From the NCBI GenBank assembly GCA_025999455.1, contig AP024683.1, positions 2,730,451-2,794,450 on the forward strand: a DNA stretch of 64,000 nucleotides. Reading direction: 5' to 3'. Below are positions 16,951-25,508 of this stretch, piece by piece. Origin of the DNA: Geminicoccaceae bacterium. GTDB taxonomy: Bacteria > Pseudomonadota > Alphaproteobacteria > Geminicoccales > Geminicoccaceae. The translations under genes and the position numbers were made by a program. The notes beneath the pieces are model-generated. The model had not been told where the DNA came from and ran no database searches. It saw nothing but the letters and a program-made list of their open reading frames with translations. Numbering within the stretch: position 1 is the stretch's first letter; each line of letters begins with the position of its first letter.

Positions 16951-17901
16951 TTGGCCGAGCTCGATCCGCGCATCAAGATCCGCCACCTGCAATGCTTCCT
17001 CGAAGTGGCGCGCTTCGGCCAGGTCGGCCGCGCCGCCGAGCGGCTGCACGTCACCCAACCCGCGGTCTCGAAGACCCTGCGCGAGCTCGAGGACGCCCTC
17101 AAGACGAGGCTCTTCGCCCGCACCCCGCGCGGGCTCGTTCTCACGGCCGCCGGCGAGCGGTTCCAGGAGCACGCCGCGACCGGCCTCCTGGCGCTCCAGC
17201 AGGCGGTCGAAAGCGTCGCCCAGACGCGCTTCCTACGCGAGACGGTGCTCAAGGTGGGCGCGCTCCCCACCGTGGCGGCACGGCTCGTGCCGGCGGCGGT
17301 CGAGGAGCTGCTCGCCGCCCGCTCGGATGCGGTCGTCGATCTGGTGAGCGGCCCCAACCGCTTCCTCCTCGAGCGTCTCAAGAGCCGCGACCTCGACCTC
17401 GTGGTCGGTCGGCTCGCCGATCCCGACGCCATGGCCGGGCTCGCTTTCGAGCAGCTCTACGGCGAGCGGATGACGGTGGTCGTCCGCCCGGGCCACCCGC
17501 TCCTCGCCGCGCCCGACGTCGAGCCCGCGTCGATCGCCCGCTTCCCCCTCCTGATCCCGGGCCGGCGCGACATCACTCGCCCGCTCGTCGACCGCTGGCT
17601 GCTCGCCCATCGCGTACCGCCCCCGATCCGCCGGATCGAAACCGTCTCGTCGGACTTCGCCCGGGCGTTCCTGGCCCGGACCGATGCGGTCTGGATCATC
17701 TCCGAAGGGGTCGTGGCCCTCGACCTCGCGGCGGGCGGACTCGTGGCCTTACCCTTCGACACGGCGATCACCGCCGGCCCGGTCGGCATCACGATGCGTG
17801 CCGACGAGCGTCCGGGCCCGCTCGTCGCGCTCTTCACGGGCATCTTGCGACGCCGGGCGGGGGAACTGCGCGCCACGACCGCGGGCCCGGATAACTCGTG
17901 A
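16951..17901 (+). CDS. pcaQ: PcaQ-type LysR regulator of protocatechuate catabolism
   Basis: A 316-residue LysR protein. The DNA-binding domain has IRHLQCFLEVARFGQVGRAA and HVTQPAVSKTLRELEDAL, the wording found in PcaQ; the effector domain follows from about residue 95. The start is TTG at 16951, preceded by a strong GGGGAGGA site. It is divergent from pcaCHG, the standard pcaQ arrangement in alphaproteobacteria, where it activates the operon with ring-cleavage products as inducer. A near-consensus box sits in the shared promoter, and a perfect palindrome of the same architecture overlaps its own stop codon, ahead of the transporter genes. The PcaQ assignment rests on sequence style plus context. 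Confidence 0.88.
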   Translation: MAELDPRIKIRHLQCFLEVARFGQVGRAAERLHVTQPAVSKTLRELEDALKTRLFARTPRGLVLTAAGERFQEHAATGLLALQQAVESVAQTRFLRETVLKVGALPTVAARLVPAAVEELLAARSDAVVDLVSGPNRFLLERLKSRDLDLVVGRLADPDAMAGLAFEQLYGERMTVVVRPGHPLLAAPDVEPASIARFPLLIPGRRDITRPLVDRWLLAHRVPPPIRRIETVSSDFARAFLARTDAVWIISEGVVALDLAAGGLVALPFDTAITAGPVGITMRADERPGPLVALFTGILRRRAGELRATTAGPDNS

Positions 17902-17907
17902 GTTATC
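17890..17907. promoter_or_regulatory. Perfect palindrome, second PcaQ-box candidate, upstream of tctCBA
   Basis: GATAACTCGTGAGTTATC is a perfect inverted repeat (8-base arms, 2-base centre) overlapping the pcaQ stop codon. Read as ATAACT-N4-AGTTAT it has the same 6-4-6 layout and ATAAC half-site as the box upstream of pcaQ. It is followed by 232 bases of leader before the tctC-like gene at 18140. No T-run follows, so it is more likely an operator than a terminator. The remaining leader shows no recognisable element. Confidence 0.55.
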
Positions 17908-18139
17908 ACGTTCCGTCGAAAGCTCACTTCCGTCCGAACCGCGACGGGTTTAGCAGGAGCCGTAACGACGGCCGCTCGCGGCGGCCCCGGGGGAGGCGCC
18001 CGAATTCGACCGGACGGTCGAACCGATCGAACGAACCGGACCGGGTACCGCCGGTCGAGCCTCCACGCCGGATGCCGCATCCTCCGCGAGCCGGGCGACC
18101 GCCGCGTCGCCCGCCGTTGCCGAACGAAGGAGACCCCGC

Positions 18140-19150
18140 ATGAGGCTGAACCGACGCACTCTTCTCGCCGGAGCGACGGCGCTCGCCGCGCTCCCTCCGC
18201 CGCGGATCGCCGGTGCCCAGGAGTTCCCGGCCCGGCCGATCCAGGGCACGATCCAGTGGGGTGCGGGCGGCTCGACCGACGCCGTGACCCGCGCGGTGGC
18301 CCCGATCGTCGAAGAGAAGCTCGGCCAGAAGCTCGTCTTGACCAATCGTCCGGGCGGCACCGGCGTGATCGGCATGCAATATGTCCACGGCCAGCGCGCC
18401 GACGGCTACAACATCCTCTTCGGCGCCGAAAACCCGCAGCTCTACGGGGTGCTCGGGCTCTCCGATCTCTCCTACAAGGACTTCTACCCCCTCGTCCTCC
18501 TGGCGCGCGGCACGCCCGTGCTCGTGGCCAGGAAGGACGCGCCCTGGGCCGATGCCAAGGCCTTGATCGACCACGTCCTCGCGAACCCGGACACGGTCAA
18601 GATGGGCGCCACCGGCGTGGGCGGCCTGCCCTTCGTCGTGCATGCCATGCTCGCCGCCCAGGTACCGGGCTTCAAAGTGACGCAGGTGCCGTTCGACGGC
18701 GACGGCCCGGCGCTCACCGCCCTCGAAGGCGGCCACGTCGACTTCATGGCCGCCGTCTGGGGGGCGGCGCGCGAGCGGATCCGCGCGGGTCGCATCAAGG
18801 CCCTGGCCGTGATCGCGAACGAGCGGCTCGAGGGGCTCGACGCCGCGCCGATCACCGCGACCCTCCCGGGCTTCGCCAAATATCTGCCCTGGGGCCCGTT
18901 CTTCGGCGCGTTCGTGAAGAAGGAGACGCCCGAGCCGATCGTGGCCAAGCTCGAGAAGGCCTTCGTCGAGGCCGCGAACGACCCGCGCTTCAAGGAGTTC
19001 TGCGCGAATTTCGGGGTCGTGCCGATGGGTATCGGCGGCAAGGAGGCGATCGCCTTCCTCGAGCGCTGGCAGTCGGTCACGGCCTGGCTCCTGGCCGATG
19101 CCGGCGCGGCCAAGGTCGATCCCGCCACCCTCGGGATCAAGCGGCTGTGA
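18140..19150 (+). CDS. Tripartite tricarboxylate transporter receptor (TctC/Bug family)
   Basis: A 336-residue periplasmic binding protein of the Bug/TctC family, which captures carboxylates and hands them to a TctAB membrane pair. An N-terminal twin-arginine-like signal (LNRRTLLAGATALAALPPP) is cut near residue 26 (AGAQ). The mature start FPARPIQGTIQWGAGGSTDA is the Bug motif that forms the ligand carboxylate pocket, followed by NRPGGTGVIGMQYV. The ATG follows an AACGAAGGAGACC ribosome site. tctB and tctA homologues follow directly. The location behind pcaQ and a PcaQ-like palindrome suggests protocatechuate or a related aromatic acid as ligand. Confidence 0.93.
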   Translation: MRLNRRTLLAGATALAALPPPRIAGAQEFPARPIQGTIQWGAGGSTDAVTRAVAPIVEEKLGQKLVLTNRPGGTGVIGMQYVHGQRADGYNILFGAENPQLYGVLGLSDLSYKDFYPLVLLARGTPVLVARKDAPWADAKALIDHVLANPDTVKMGATGVGGLPFVVHAMLAAQVPGFKVTQVPFDGDGPALTALEGGHVDFMAAVWGAARERIRAGRIKALAVIANERLEGLDAAPITATLPGFAKYLPWGPFFGAFVKKETPEPIVAKLEKAFVEAANDPRFKEFCANFGVVPMGIGGKEAIAFLERWQSVTAWLLADAGAAKVDPATLGIKRL

Positions 19151-19205
19151 GCGAGGTGCCGGCCCGGCGGTTCGGCCGGGCCGGCCCTCTCCCGGGACCG
19201 TGGCC

Positions 19206-19691
19206 ATGACACCCGCGCAGCCTCGCCACCCGGGTGAGCCCGTCCTCACCTTGGTGCTGATCGCCGGAACGCTCCTCGTCGGCCGCGAGGCCTTGCGGAT
19301 TTCCGGCTTTTCCGGCCCCTCCTCGCCCGGCTTCGGCCCGTTGGCGATGGTGGCGGTCCTACTCGCGGGCCTCGCCGTCGAGCTGATCCGTACCCTCCGC
19401 CACCGACCGGCCGAGCCCGAGCCGGTCGCGGTCCGGCTCCGCCGGCTGGCCGCGGCCGTCCTGCCGCCGCCGGTCGCGGGCGCGATCCCGCTCCTCCTGC
19501 TCTACCTCGTGGGGCTCGAGGTCGTCGGCTTCGTCCCCGCCTCCTTCCTCTTCCTCGCGATCTCGATCGCCCTTCTGCTGCGCGGCCGCTCGCTCCGCGC
19601 CCGGCTGCTTCTCGCCGGTACGGTCGCCGCCGGGACGGTGGCGGTCGTCCGCTTCCTCTTCCAAGAGCTCTTCCAGGTTCTCTTGCCCTGA
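19206..19691 (+). CDS. Tripartite tricarboxylate transporter small membrane subunit (TctB-like)
   Basis: A 161-residue hydrophobic protein with four predicted membrane helices (first around residues 14-32, then two central helices and a C-terminal FLFQELFQVLLP end). TctB proteins are poorly conserved, and the call rests on size, topology and the position between tctC-like and tctA-like genes. The phrase SSPGFGPLAMVAVLLAGLAV resembles other TctB N-terminal halves. The ATG at 19206 was preferred; a GTG six bases upstream is also possible. TctB is required with TctA for uptake driven by an ion gradient. Confidence 0.85.
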   Translation: MTPAQPRHPGEPVLTLVLIAGTLLVGREALRISGFSGPSSPGFGPLAMVAVLLAGLAVELIRTLRHRPAEPEPVAVRLRRLAAAVLPPPVAGAIPLLLLYLVGLEVVGFVPASFLFLAISIALLLRGRSLRARLLLAGTVAAGTVAVVRFLFQELFQVLLP

Positions 19692-19702
19692 GGGATCCGG
19701 CC

Positions 19703-21223
19703 GTGGAGACCGCGCTCGGCTATTTTCTCATGAGCTGGCTGGATCCGTTCCTACTCCTGCTCGTCGCGGTCGGCACGCTCGCCGGGATCTACATCGGCGC
19801 GATCCCCGGCCTCTCGGTGACCATGGCGGTCTCGATCCTGATCTCCTTCACCTACGCCTGGGACACCAACGAGGCACTCGCCTTGATGGTCGGCATCTAC
19901 ATGGGCGGGGTCTATGGCGGCTCGCGCACCGCGATCCTCTTGAACATACCGGGGGCGCCGGCGGCCATCGCCACCGCGCTCGACGGCTATCCCCTGGCCA
20001 AGCTCGGCGAGGCCGGGCGGGCGATCGGGGTCACGACCGTCGTCTCCTTCCTCGGCGGCTTCGTGGGCATCGCGGCCCTCGCGCTCGGCGCCCCGCTCGT
20101 CGCCGAAATCTCGCTCATGTTCGCCCCGCGCGACTACATGCTCTTGGGCATCATGGGCCTCTTGCTCGTCGCGTCGCTCGCCGGGGAATCGCTCGTCAAG
20201 GGCGTCGTCGCGGGGGCGATCGGTATGCTGATCTCGATGATCGGCCTCGACACGATGAGCGCGCAGCCGCGCCTCACCTTCGGCTCGAGCGCGCTTTTGG
20301 GCGGGGTCTCCTACGTCGCCGTGATGATCGGCATGTTCGGGATCGCCGAGGCGCTCGCCCAGCTCCACGGCTACGCCGCGCCCGCGGTCAAGCAGAAGGT
20401 CGACAAGATCGTGCCCTCGCTTTCGACCGTGCTGCGCCATCTGCCTTTGACGTTGCGCGCCTCGGCGATCGGGGTCTGGATCGGGGCCCTGCCCGGGGCG
20501 GGCGGCGACATCGCCGCCCTCATGGCCTACGACCACGCCAAGCGCAGCGTGAAGAAGCCCTCCCGGCCCTTCGGCCAGGGTGCTTACGAGGGGCTCGTGG
20601 CCCCCGAGGCCGCCAACAACGCCGCGGTCGGTGGGGCCTTCATCCCGATGCTCACCCTCGGCATCCCGGGCGATGCGGTGACGGCCGTCATCATCGCGGC
20701 CCTCTTCATCCACGGGCTCCGGCCGGGCCCCAACCTCATGGTCGACACCCCCCACCTCTTCTGGTTCACGGTCGGCAACCTCACCCTCGCCAACATCTTC
20801 CTCTTGGTCTTCGGCCTCACCGGCATCCGCCTCTTCGCCAAGATCGTGGAAGTGCCGAAGGCGATCCTGTTGCCGATCGTCGTCGTCCTCTCGGTGGTCG
20901 GCGCCTATGCGATCAACAACAACCCGGCCGACGTCTGGTGGGCGGTCGGCTTCGGGATCTTCGGCTACGTGCTCAAGGTCTACGGCTACCAGCTCGGCCC
21001 CGTGGTGCTCGGCGTGATCCTGGGGCCGATCGTCGAAGCGAACTTCCGCCGCACCATGATCGCGGTGCGCGAGAGCTGGGCGGGCTTCGCCCTCGAGCTC
21101 GTCTCGCACCCGATCACGCTCGTCCTGACGATCGGGATCCTTTTGAGCATCCTGCGCGGTACGCCCCTCTGGCCGAAGCTCGTGGGCATGCTCCGCGGGC
21201 GCGCGGTCGACGCCTCGCGCTGA
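19703..21223 (+). CDS. Tripartite tricarboxylate transporter large permease (TctA-like)
   Basis: A 506-residue polytopic permease with about eleven or twelve membrane helices. TctA-family motifs are evident: IYIGAIPGLSVTMAVSILIS near the N-terminus, MGGVYGGSRTAILLNIPGAP, and the mirrored repeat IGALPGAGGDIAALMAYDHA followed by VAPEAANNAAVGGAFIPMLT. It forms the transport pathway for the substrate delivered by the TctC-like receptor, using a sodium or proton gradient. The start is GTG at 19703, 11 bases after tctB. The gene ends 33 bases before a convergent ABC operon; no clear terminator hairpin with a T-run was seen in that gap. Confidence 0.95.
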   Translation: METALGYFLMSWLDPFLLLLVAVGTLAGIYIGAIPGLSVTMAVSILISFTYAWDTNEALALMVGIYMGGVYGGSRTAILLNIPGAPAAIATALDGYPLAKLGEAGRAIGVTTVVSFLGGFVGIAALALGAPLVAEISLMFAPRDYMLLGIMGLLLVASLAGESLVKGVVAGAIGMLISMIGLDTMSAQPRLTFGSSALLGGVSYVAVMIGMFGIAEALAQLHGYAAPAVKQKVDKIVPSLSTVLRHLPLTLRASAIGVWIGALPGAGGDIAALMAYDHAKRSVKKPSRPFGQGAYEGLVAPEAANNAAVGGAFIPMLTLGIPGDAVTAVIIAALFIHGLRPGPNLMVDTPHLFWFTVGNLTLANIFLLVFGLTGIRLFAKIVEVPKAILLPIVVVLSVVGAYAINNNPADVWWAVGFGIFGYVLKVYGYQLGPVVLGVILGPIVEANFRRTMIAVRESWAGFALELVSHPITLVLTIGILLSILRGTPLWPKLVGMLRGRAVDASR

Positions 21224-21256
21224 CCCGTCGAAGCCGGGAAGAGAAGAGCGCGGGCC

Positions 21257-22036
21257 TCAGGCGGCGGCGAGCTCGCGGGCGAGATCGCCGATCGGCCGCC
21301 CGCCCGCCATGAGATCCCGGATGTCCTCGTGCTCGAGGTCGCTGCGCGTGCCGCGGCCGATCACCTGGCCGAGGGCGAGGAAGGTGAAGCGGTCGGCCAC
21401 GAGCTTGGCGTGCACCTCGTTGTGGGTGATGAGGACGATCGCCACGTCGCCGCGCCGGCGGACCCGCACGATCGTCTTCAACACCTCCATCTGCTGTTTC
21501 TGGCCGAGGGCCGAGGTCGGCTCGTCGAGAATCAAGACCTTGGCGCCGAAATGGATCGCCCGGGCGATCGCGAGGGTCTGCCGCTGCCCGCCCGAGAGCG
21601 TGCCCACGGCCTGGCTCGGATCGGCGATGTCGATGCCGATCTTGCGCATCTCCTCGCGGGTGATCGCGTCCATCGTCTTCATGTCGAGCAGGCCGAAAGC
21701 GGGTGGCCCGCGATAGAGCTCGCGCCCCAAGAAGAAGTTGCGGGTGACGCTCATGAGCGGGTTGAGGGCGAGGTCCTGGTAGACCGTGCCGATCCCGGCG
21801 GCGGTGGCATCGCGCGGCGAGCGGAAATGGACCTCCTTGCCCTCGATCAGGATGCGGCCCGCGGTCGGCTGATGCACGCCCGAGAGGATCTTGATGAGCG
21901 TCGACTTACCGGCGCCGTTGTCGCCCAACAGCGCGTGGACCTCACCCCGGTAGATGTCGATGTCGACCCCGTCGAGGGCGGTGAAGGGGCCGAAGCGCTT
22001 GACGAGGCCCTCGATCCGGATGAGCGGCTCGGCCAT
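21257..22036 (-). CDS. Sugar ABC importer ATPase, single domain (FrcA-like)
   Basis: A 259-residue ATPase with Walker A GDNGAGKST (residues 38-46), signature LSGGQRQTLAIARA, Walker B VLILDEPTSALG and the switch histidine in LITHNEVH. Unlike RbsA-type ATPases it has one nucleotide-binding domain, as in the fructose importer FrcBCA and the rhizopine/inositol-like importers of rhizobia; two copies would power a transporter. It is third in a minus-strand operon (binding protein, permease, ATPase). The permease stop is adjacent to its start. Substrate is discussed under the binding protein. Confidence 0.93.
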   Translation of the reverse strand: MAEPLIRIEGLVKRFGPFTALDGVDIDIYRGEVHALLGDNGAGKSTLIKILSGVHQPTAGRILIEGKEVHFRSPRDATAAGIGTVYQDLALNPLMSVTRNFFLGRELYRGPPAFGLLDMKTMDAITREEMRKIGIDIADPSQAVGTLSGGQRQTLAIARAIHFGAKVLILDEPTSALGQKQQMEVLKTIVRVRRRGDVAIVLITHNEVHAKLVADRFTFLALGQVIGRGTRSDLEHEDIRDLMAGGRPIGDLARELAAA

Positions 22037-22037
22037 C

Positions 22038-23171
22038 TCACAGGCCCCCGGTGATGCGCTTCCTGACCCGCTCGTTCAAGAACACGGCGGCCAGCAGCAC
22101 CACACCCACGAACACGCGATAGTAGCTGCCGTCGATCGCCGGGATGAAGAACACGGCGTTGGCGACGAGCCCGAAGGTCACGGCGCCGAACACGACACCG
22201 AGGATCGAGCCGTAGCCGCCGGTCATGAGTGTGCCGCCCACGACCGCGATGGCGATCGCCTCGAGCTCCTTGAGATTGCCCTTGGCGGCATCGGCCGTGT
22301 TCGTCTCGAACACCTGGCAGGCCGCGAAGATCGTCGCGCACAGGGCCGAGACCATGAAGAGCCCGATCCGCACCTTGTCGACCGGCACGCCGTTGGCACG
22401 CGCCGCCTCGCGATTGTCGCCCGTGGCGTAGATCCAGTTGCCGACCTGGGTGCGGGAGAGCACGAGCCAGGCGAGCAGCGCCACGACGATCCACCAGGCG
22501 ACCCGCGCGTCGAAGCCGGTCACCCACTGATTGCCGGCGCGGTTGACGTTGCCGCCCAGAAGGAACCAGAGGTCGTAGAACCAGCCGAAGGTCTCGCCGC
22601 CGAAAATGTAAGCGAACGTGCTCGTCTCCTTGAAGTCGGGCAGGCCCGAGATCTGGGTCGAGCCGTTGATCTCGCGGAAGCAGACCTCGGTGAGCCCACG
22701 CAGGAAGAAGAGGAAGGAGAGCGTCACGATGAAGCTCGACAGGCCCGAGCGGACGACGATCGTGCCGATCAGCCAGCCGAGCGCGAGCGTCATCGCGAGG
22801 GTGAGGAAGAAGGCGCTCGCCGGCGTCGCGGGGCCGAGGCCGAAGGGCAGGCCCCATTTGAGCATCATCGCCATGCTCATGCCGGCGAAGCCGATCATCG
22901 AGCCGATCGAGAGATCGTACTCGCGGGCGATCATCAAGAGCGTGGCGCCGATCGCGATGATCCCGAACTGTGCGATGATCGAGAGATTGTTCTTGAGGCC
23001 GAGGGCGTTGAAAGCCTGGCCGTTGCTCGCGACCGCGATCGCCACGACGACGACGACCATGACCACGAAGGCGCCGACCTCCGGCCGGCGGGCGAGCGTG
23101 GCGAGGCGGCCGCCGGCCGCGAGCCGGTCGGCCTCGCGCCTCGGGACGGAGAGGCTGGGCTGGGCGGCCAT
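22038..23171 (-). CDS. Sugar ABC importer permease (FrcC/RbsC-like)
   Basis: A 377-residue membrane protein with about ten helices, of the ribose/xylose/fructose permease family. The family marker LMIAREYDLSIGSMIGFAGM (corresponding to GGIDLSVG in RbsC) and the ATPase-contacting loop GNWIYATGDNREAARANGVP are visible. A 40-residue cytoplasmic N-terminus rich in arginine and alanine precedes the first helix. It is the middle gene of the operon, 72 bases after the binding-protein stop. A long loop with GSTQISGLPDFKETSTFAY is typical of the FrcC branch. Confidence 0.93.
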   Translation of the reverse strand: MAAQPSLSVPRREADRLAAGGRLATLARRPEVGAFVVMVVVVVAIAVASNGQAFNALGLKNNLSIIAQFGIIAIGATLLMIAREYDLSIGSMIGFAGMSMAMMLKWGLPFGLGPATPASAFFLTLAMTLALGWLIGTIVVRSGLSSFIVTLSFLFFLRGLTEVCFREINGSTQISGLPDFKETSTFAYIFGGETFGWFYDLWFLLGGNVNRAGNQWVTGFDARVAWWIVVALLAWLVLSRTQVGNWIYATGDNREAARANGVPVDKVRIGLFMVSALCATIFAACQVFETNTADAAKGNLKELEAIAIAVVGGTLMTGGYGSILGVVFGAVTFGLVANAVFFIPAIDGSYYRVFVGVVLLAAVFLNERVRKRITGGL

Positions 23172-23243
23172 GGGCGGGCTCCCCGGAACGGCGCCGCATC
23201 GGGCGGGGCGACCGCTCCGGCGCGGCCGCCCCGCTCGCCGATC

Positions 23244-24155
23244 TCAGCGATCGACGCCCGCGAGGGCGAGGACCTTGTCGGCGTTCTTGGCGTCGACGAA
23301 GCCCGGACCCGAGGGAATGTCGGCACCGGGCAGGAGGCCGGCACCGGTGTTGTAGAGGTGCAGGAAGACGATCGGCAGATAGCCCTGCAGCCGCTGCTGC
23401 TGGTCGATCGTGAAGGCGACCTGGCCCTCCTTGATGAGCTTCATGACACCTTGCGAGAGGTCGAAGCAGGCGAGGTGGACCTTCGCGCCGACCGCCTTGA
23501 CCGCGGCGGCGGCCGCCTCGCAGACGTGCGGGCCGGTCGCCAAGAGGGCGTCGATCGTCGGATCGGCCTGGAGCGCCGCGGCGGTCCGGGTGCGGATCTG
23601 GGCGACGTCGTTCGAGACGTCGATCATGTTGAGCTTCTGGCCGAGCGCTTCGAAATAGCCCTCGCAGCGCTCGACGAGCGCGGTGTTGAAGGCCTCCTGG
23701 TTGAGGCAGAGCGCCTTCTTGGCCCCCTCCTTCTTGGCCCGCTCACCCGCCGCCTTGCCGGCGAGCCGTTCGGGCTGGCCCACGTGCAGGATGGCGCCGA
23801 CCGCCCGCGACTGCTCGAGGCCGGAATTGATCGTGATCACCGGGATGCCGGCCGCGGCCGCCTTGCGGATGGCGTTGCCGAGGGCGGCCGGGTCGGGCAG
23901 CGAGACGACGAGCCCGTCCGGGTTCGTGGCGACGGCCGCCTCGATGAGCTTCGCCATGTCGGCCATGTCGCCCGACGGCGCATAATTGTACTCGAACTGG
24001 ATGCCGAGGGCCTTGGCGGCATCCCGCGCGCCCTTCTCGACCACCGGCCAGAACGGGTCGGTGCCCTGGGTGTGGGTGATCATGACGATCCGTTCGGCGT
24101 GCGCGGCCGAGCCGATCAACATCGCCGCCGCGGCGAGCGCGATCATTCGCCTCAT
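23244..24155 (-). CDS. Sugar-type ABC importer periplasmic binding protein
   Basis: A 303-residue type I binding protein with a clean signal peptide (MRRMIALAAAAMLIGSAAHA). The mature start ERIVMITHTQGTDPFWPVVE, together with LGIQFEYNYAPSGDMADMAK and GLVVSLPDPAALGNAIRKAA, is typical of the pentose/inositol cluster that includes FrcB and rhizopine-binding MocB-like proteins. The start at 24155 follows GGGGAGGAC. It is first in the importer operon and divergent from a LacI-type regulator. Because the genes beyond that regulator resemble mocD, mocE and mocF, a methylated or ring polyol is a plausible ligand; this is inference from context only. Confidence 0.92.
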   Translation of the reverse strand: MRRMIALAAAAMLIGSAAHAERIVMITHTQGTDPFWPVVEKGARDAAKALGIQFEYNYAPSGDMADMAKLIEAAVATNPDGLVVSLPDPAALGNAIRKAAAAGIPVITINSGLEQSRAVGAILHVGQPERLAGKAAGERAKKEGAKKALCLNQEAFNTALVERCEGYFEALGQKLNMIDVSNDVAQIRTRTAAALQADPTIDALLATGPHVCEAAAAAVKAVGAKVHLACFDLSQGVMKLIKEGQVAFTIDQQQRLQGYLPIVFLHLYNTGAGLLPGADIPSGPGFVDAKNADKVLALAGVDR

Positions 24156-24255
24156 CGAGAAAGTCCTCCCCGTATCTCGGTTGTGCGGCCCGATGCCCGC
24201 CGGGTGCCGCGTTCGGCCCGGGCGCGACCGGCCGCTCCGCCCCTCATGGCACGAG

Positions 24256-24264
24256 TGATGCAAT
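24256..24264. promoter_or_regulatory. TGATGCA motif in divergent ABC/LacI promoter
   Basis: TGATGCAAT lies in the 218-base gap between the ABC operon start (24155) and the LacI-type regulator (24374). The same TGATGCA word recurs at 25406 and TGATGC at 25436, ahead of the oxygenase gene. A shared operator is possible, but LacI sites are normally longer palindromes. Nothing else definite is seen in this gap. Confidence 0.25.
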
Positions 24265-24373
24265 GCGTGCAACCCCGTCGTGCAGGGCGCCTCGGCAATG
24301 CTCGAAGCGATCTTCCCACACGTTTCAAAATGCCTCAGCCTCGCCGACCACCGCCGTCGAAGGGAGGACCGCT

Positions 24374-25408
24374 TTGCCTCGGGTCCGGATCGCCGATCTG
24401 GTCCGTGCCACGGGCCTGTCGCGCTCGACGATCGATCGCGCCCTCAACAAGCGGGGCAGCGTGCACGCCCGCACCCGGGCGCTGATCGAAGAAACCTACC
24501 GTCGACTCGCGCAGAGCACTCTGCCCGAGCGTTCGGCCGGAGCCGTCGACGTCGCGGTCCGGGTCGGCCGCGGTATGGCGCAACAGCTGCACCGTGCTTG
24601 GCACAGCGGCGGGTTCACGGGCCGCTTCCTCGACCTCGAGGGCGCGCCCGATGCGACCGTCGTCCAGGAAGTGGCGCGGCTGTGCGAGACGGTCGACCGG
24701 CCGCTCGTGCTCACCGCCAAGAACACGGTTCCGCTCGTCGACCTCCTGCAAGCCGCCCGCGAGCGCGGCAAGCGCGTCGTCGCCTTGATCTCCGACCTCG
24801 CTCCCGAAGCGCGCGACGCCTTCGTGGGCATCGACGATCGGGCCGCCGGTCGGACCGCCGCTTGGTTGCTCGCCCGCGCGACCGGTGAACAGCCCGTGAA
24901 GGTCGGCGTGGTCGTGGGCGATCCGGCATTCCGCTGCCACGAGGATCGCGAAATCGGTTTTCGGACCGCCTTGCGCGCCCATCATCGGCACCTCGCGCTG
25001 GTGGCCGAGGCGCAAGGCGAGGATCGGGCCGAGACGACGCGCGATGCGGTCGCCGCGATGTTGGCGCGCGAACCCGACCTCGCCGCGATCTACAACGTGG
25101 GCGGCGGCAATGCCGGCCTCGCCGAGGCGCTGCGCACGAGCGGCCGGGCCGGCCGGATCCTGCTCGTCGCCCACGAGGTCAACGCCGTCACGGGACCGCT
25201 GCTCCGCGAAGGGCTCGTGACCTTCGCCCTCGCCGCCGATCCGGCCGTCCTGCTCGCCGAAGCGGTGCGGCTCGCCACCGCGCCTGGCGAGGGCGAGGAG
25301 CGCACCGTCCGTTGCTTCGATTTCGCCGTCTACACGCCGTGCAACGTGCCGAGGCTCGGGCTGGCCGGACCGGGGCGGAGCGCCGAACCGAGAACCGATG
25401 CTTTTTGA
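24374..25408 (+). CDS. LacI-family-like transcriptional regulator
   Basis: A 344-residue repressor-type regulator. The N-terminal helix-turn-helix (PRVRIADLVRATGLSRSTID, then RALNKRGSVHARTRALIEE) is LacI-like, although the hinge region (QSTLPERS) is not the canonical sequence. The rest is a sugar-binding-protein-like effector domain (VPLVDLLQAARERGKRVVAL, VGIDDRAAGRTAAWLL). The start is TTG at 24374, supported by AGGGAGGA at 24361-24368. It is divergent from the ABC importer and directly upstream of the oxygenase gene, so it probably controls both in response to the transported compound. Its stop codon is part of a TGATGCATT motif. Confidence 0.85.
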   Translation: MPRVRIADLVRATGLSRSTIDRALNKRGSVHARTRALIEETYRRLAQSTLPERSAGAVDVAVRVGRGMAQQLHRAWHSGGFTGRFLDLEGAPDATVVQEVARLCETVDRPLVLTAKNTVPLVDLLQAARERGKRVVALISDLAPEARDAFVGIDDRAAGRTAAWLLARATGEQPVKVGVVVGDPAFRCHEDREIGFRTALRAHHRHLALVAEAQGEDRAETTRDAVAAMLAREPDLAAIYNVGGGNAGLAEALRTSGRAGRILLVAHEVNAVTGPLLREGLVTFALAADPAVLLAEAVRLATAPGEGEERTVRCFDFAVYTPCNVPRLGLAGPGRSAEPRTDAF

Positions 25409-25434
25409 TGCATTATCGGAAGAAGACTGCCATA

Positions 25435-25456
25435 CTGATGCTTCAACTTGCGTCAG
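25435..25456. promoter_or_regulatory. Imperfect inverted repeat upstream of oxygenase gene
   Basis: CTGATGC and GCGTCAG form 7-base arms with one mismatch around an 8-base spacer, 53 bases upstream of the oxygenase ATG at 25509. Together with the TGATGCATT at 25406-25414 it could be an operator of the LacI-type regulator just upstream. The 100-base gap shows no other element. Confidence 0.3.
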
Positions 25457-25508
25457 CCAACGCTCCGGACGATACCGAACCGCGTCCCGATCGCGGGAGG
25501 CTCCGGAC

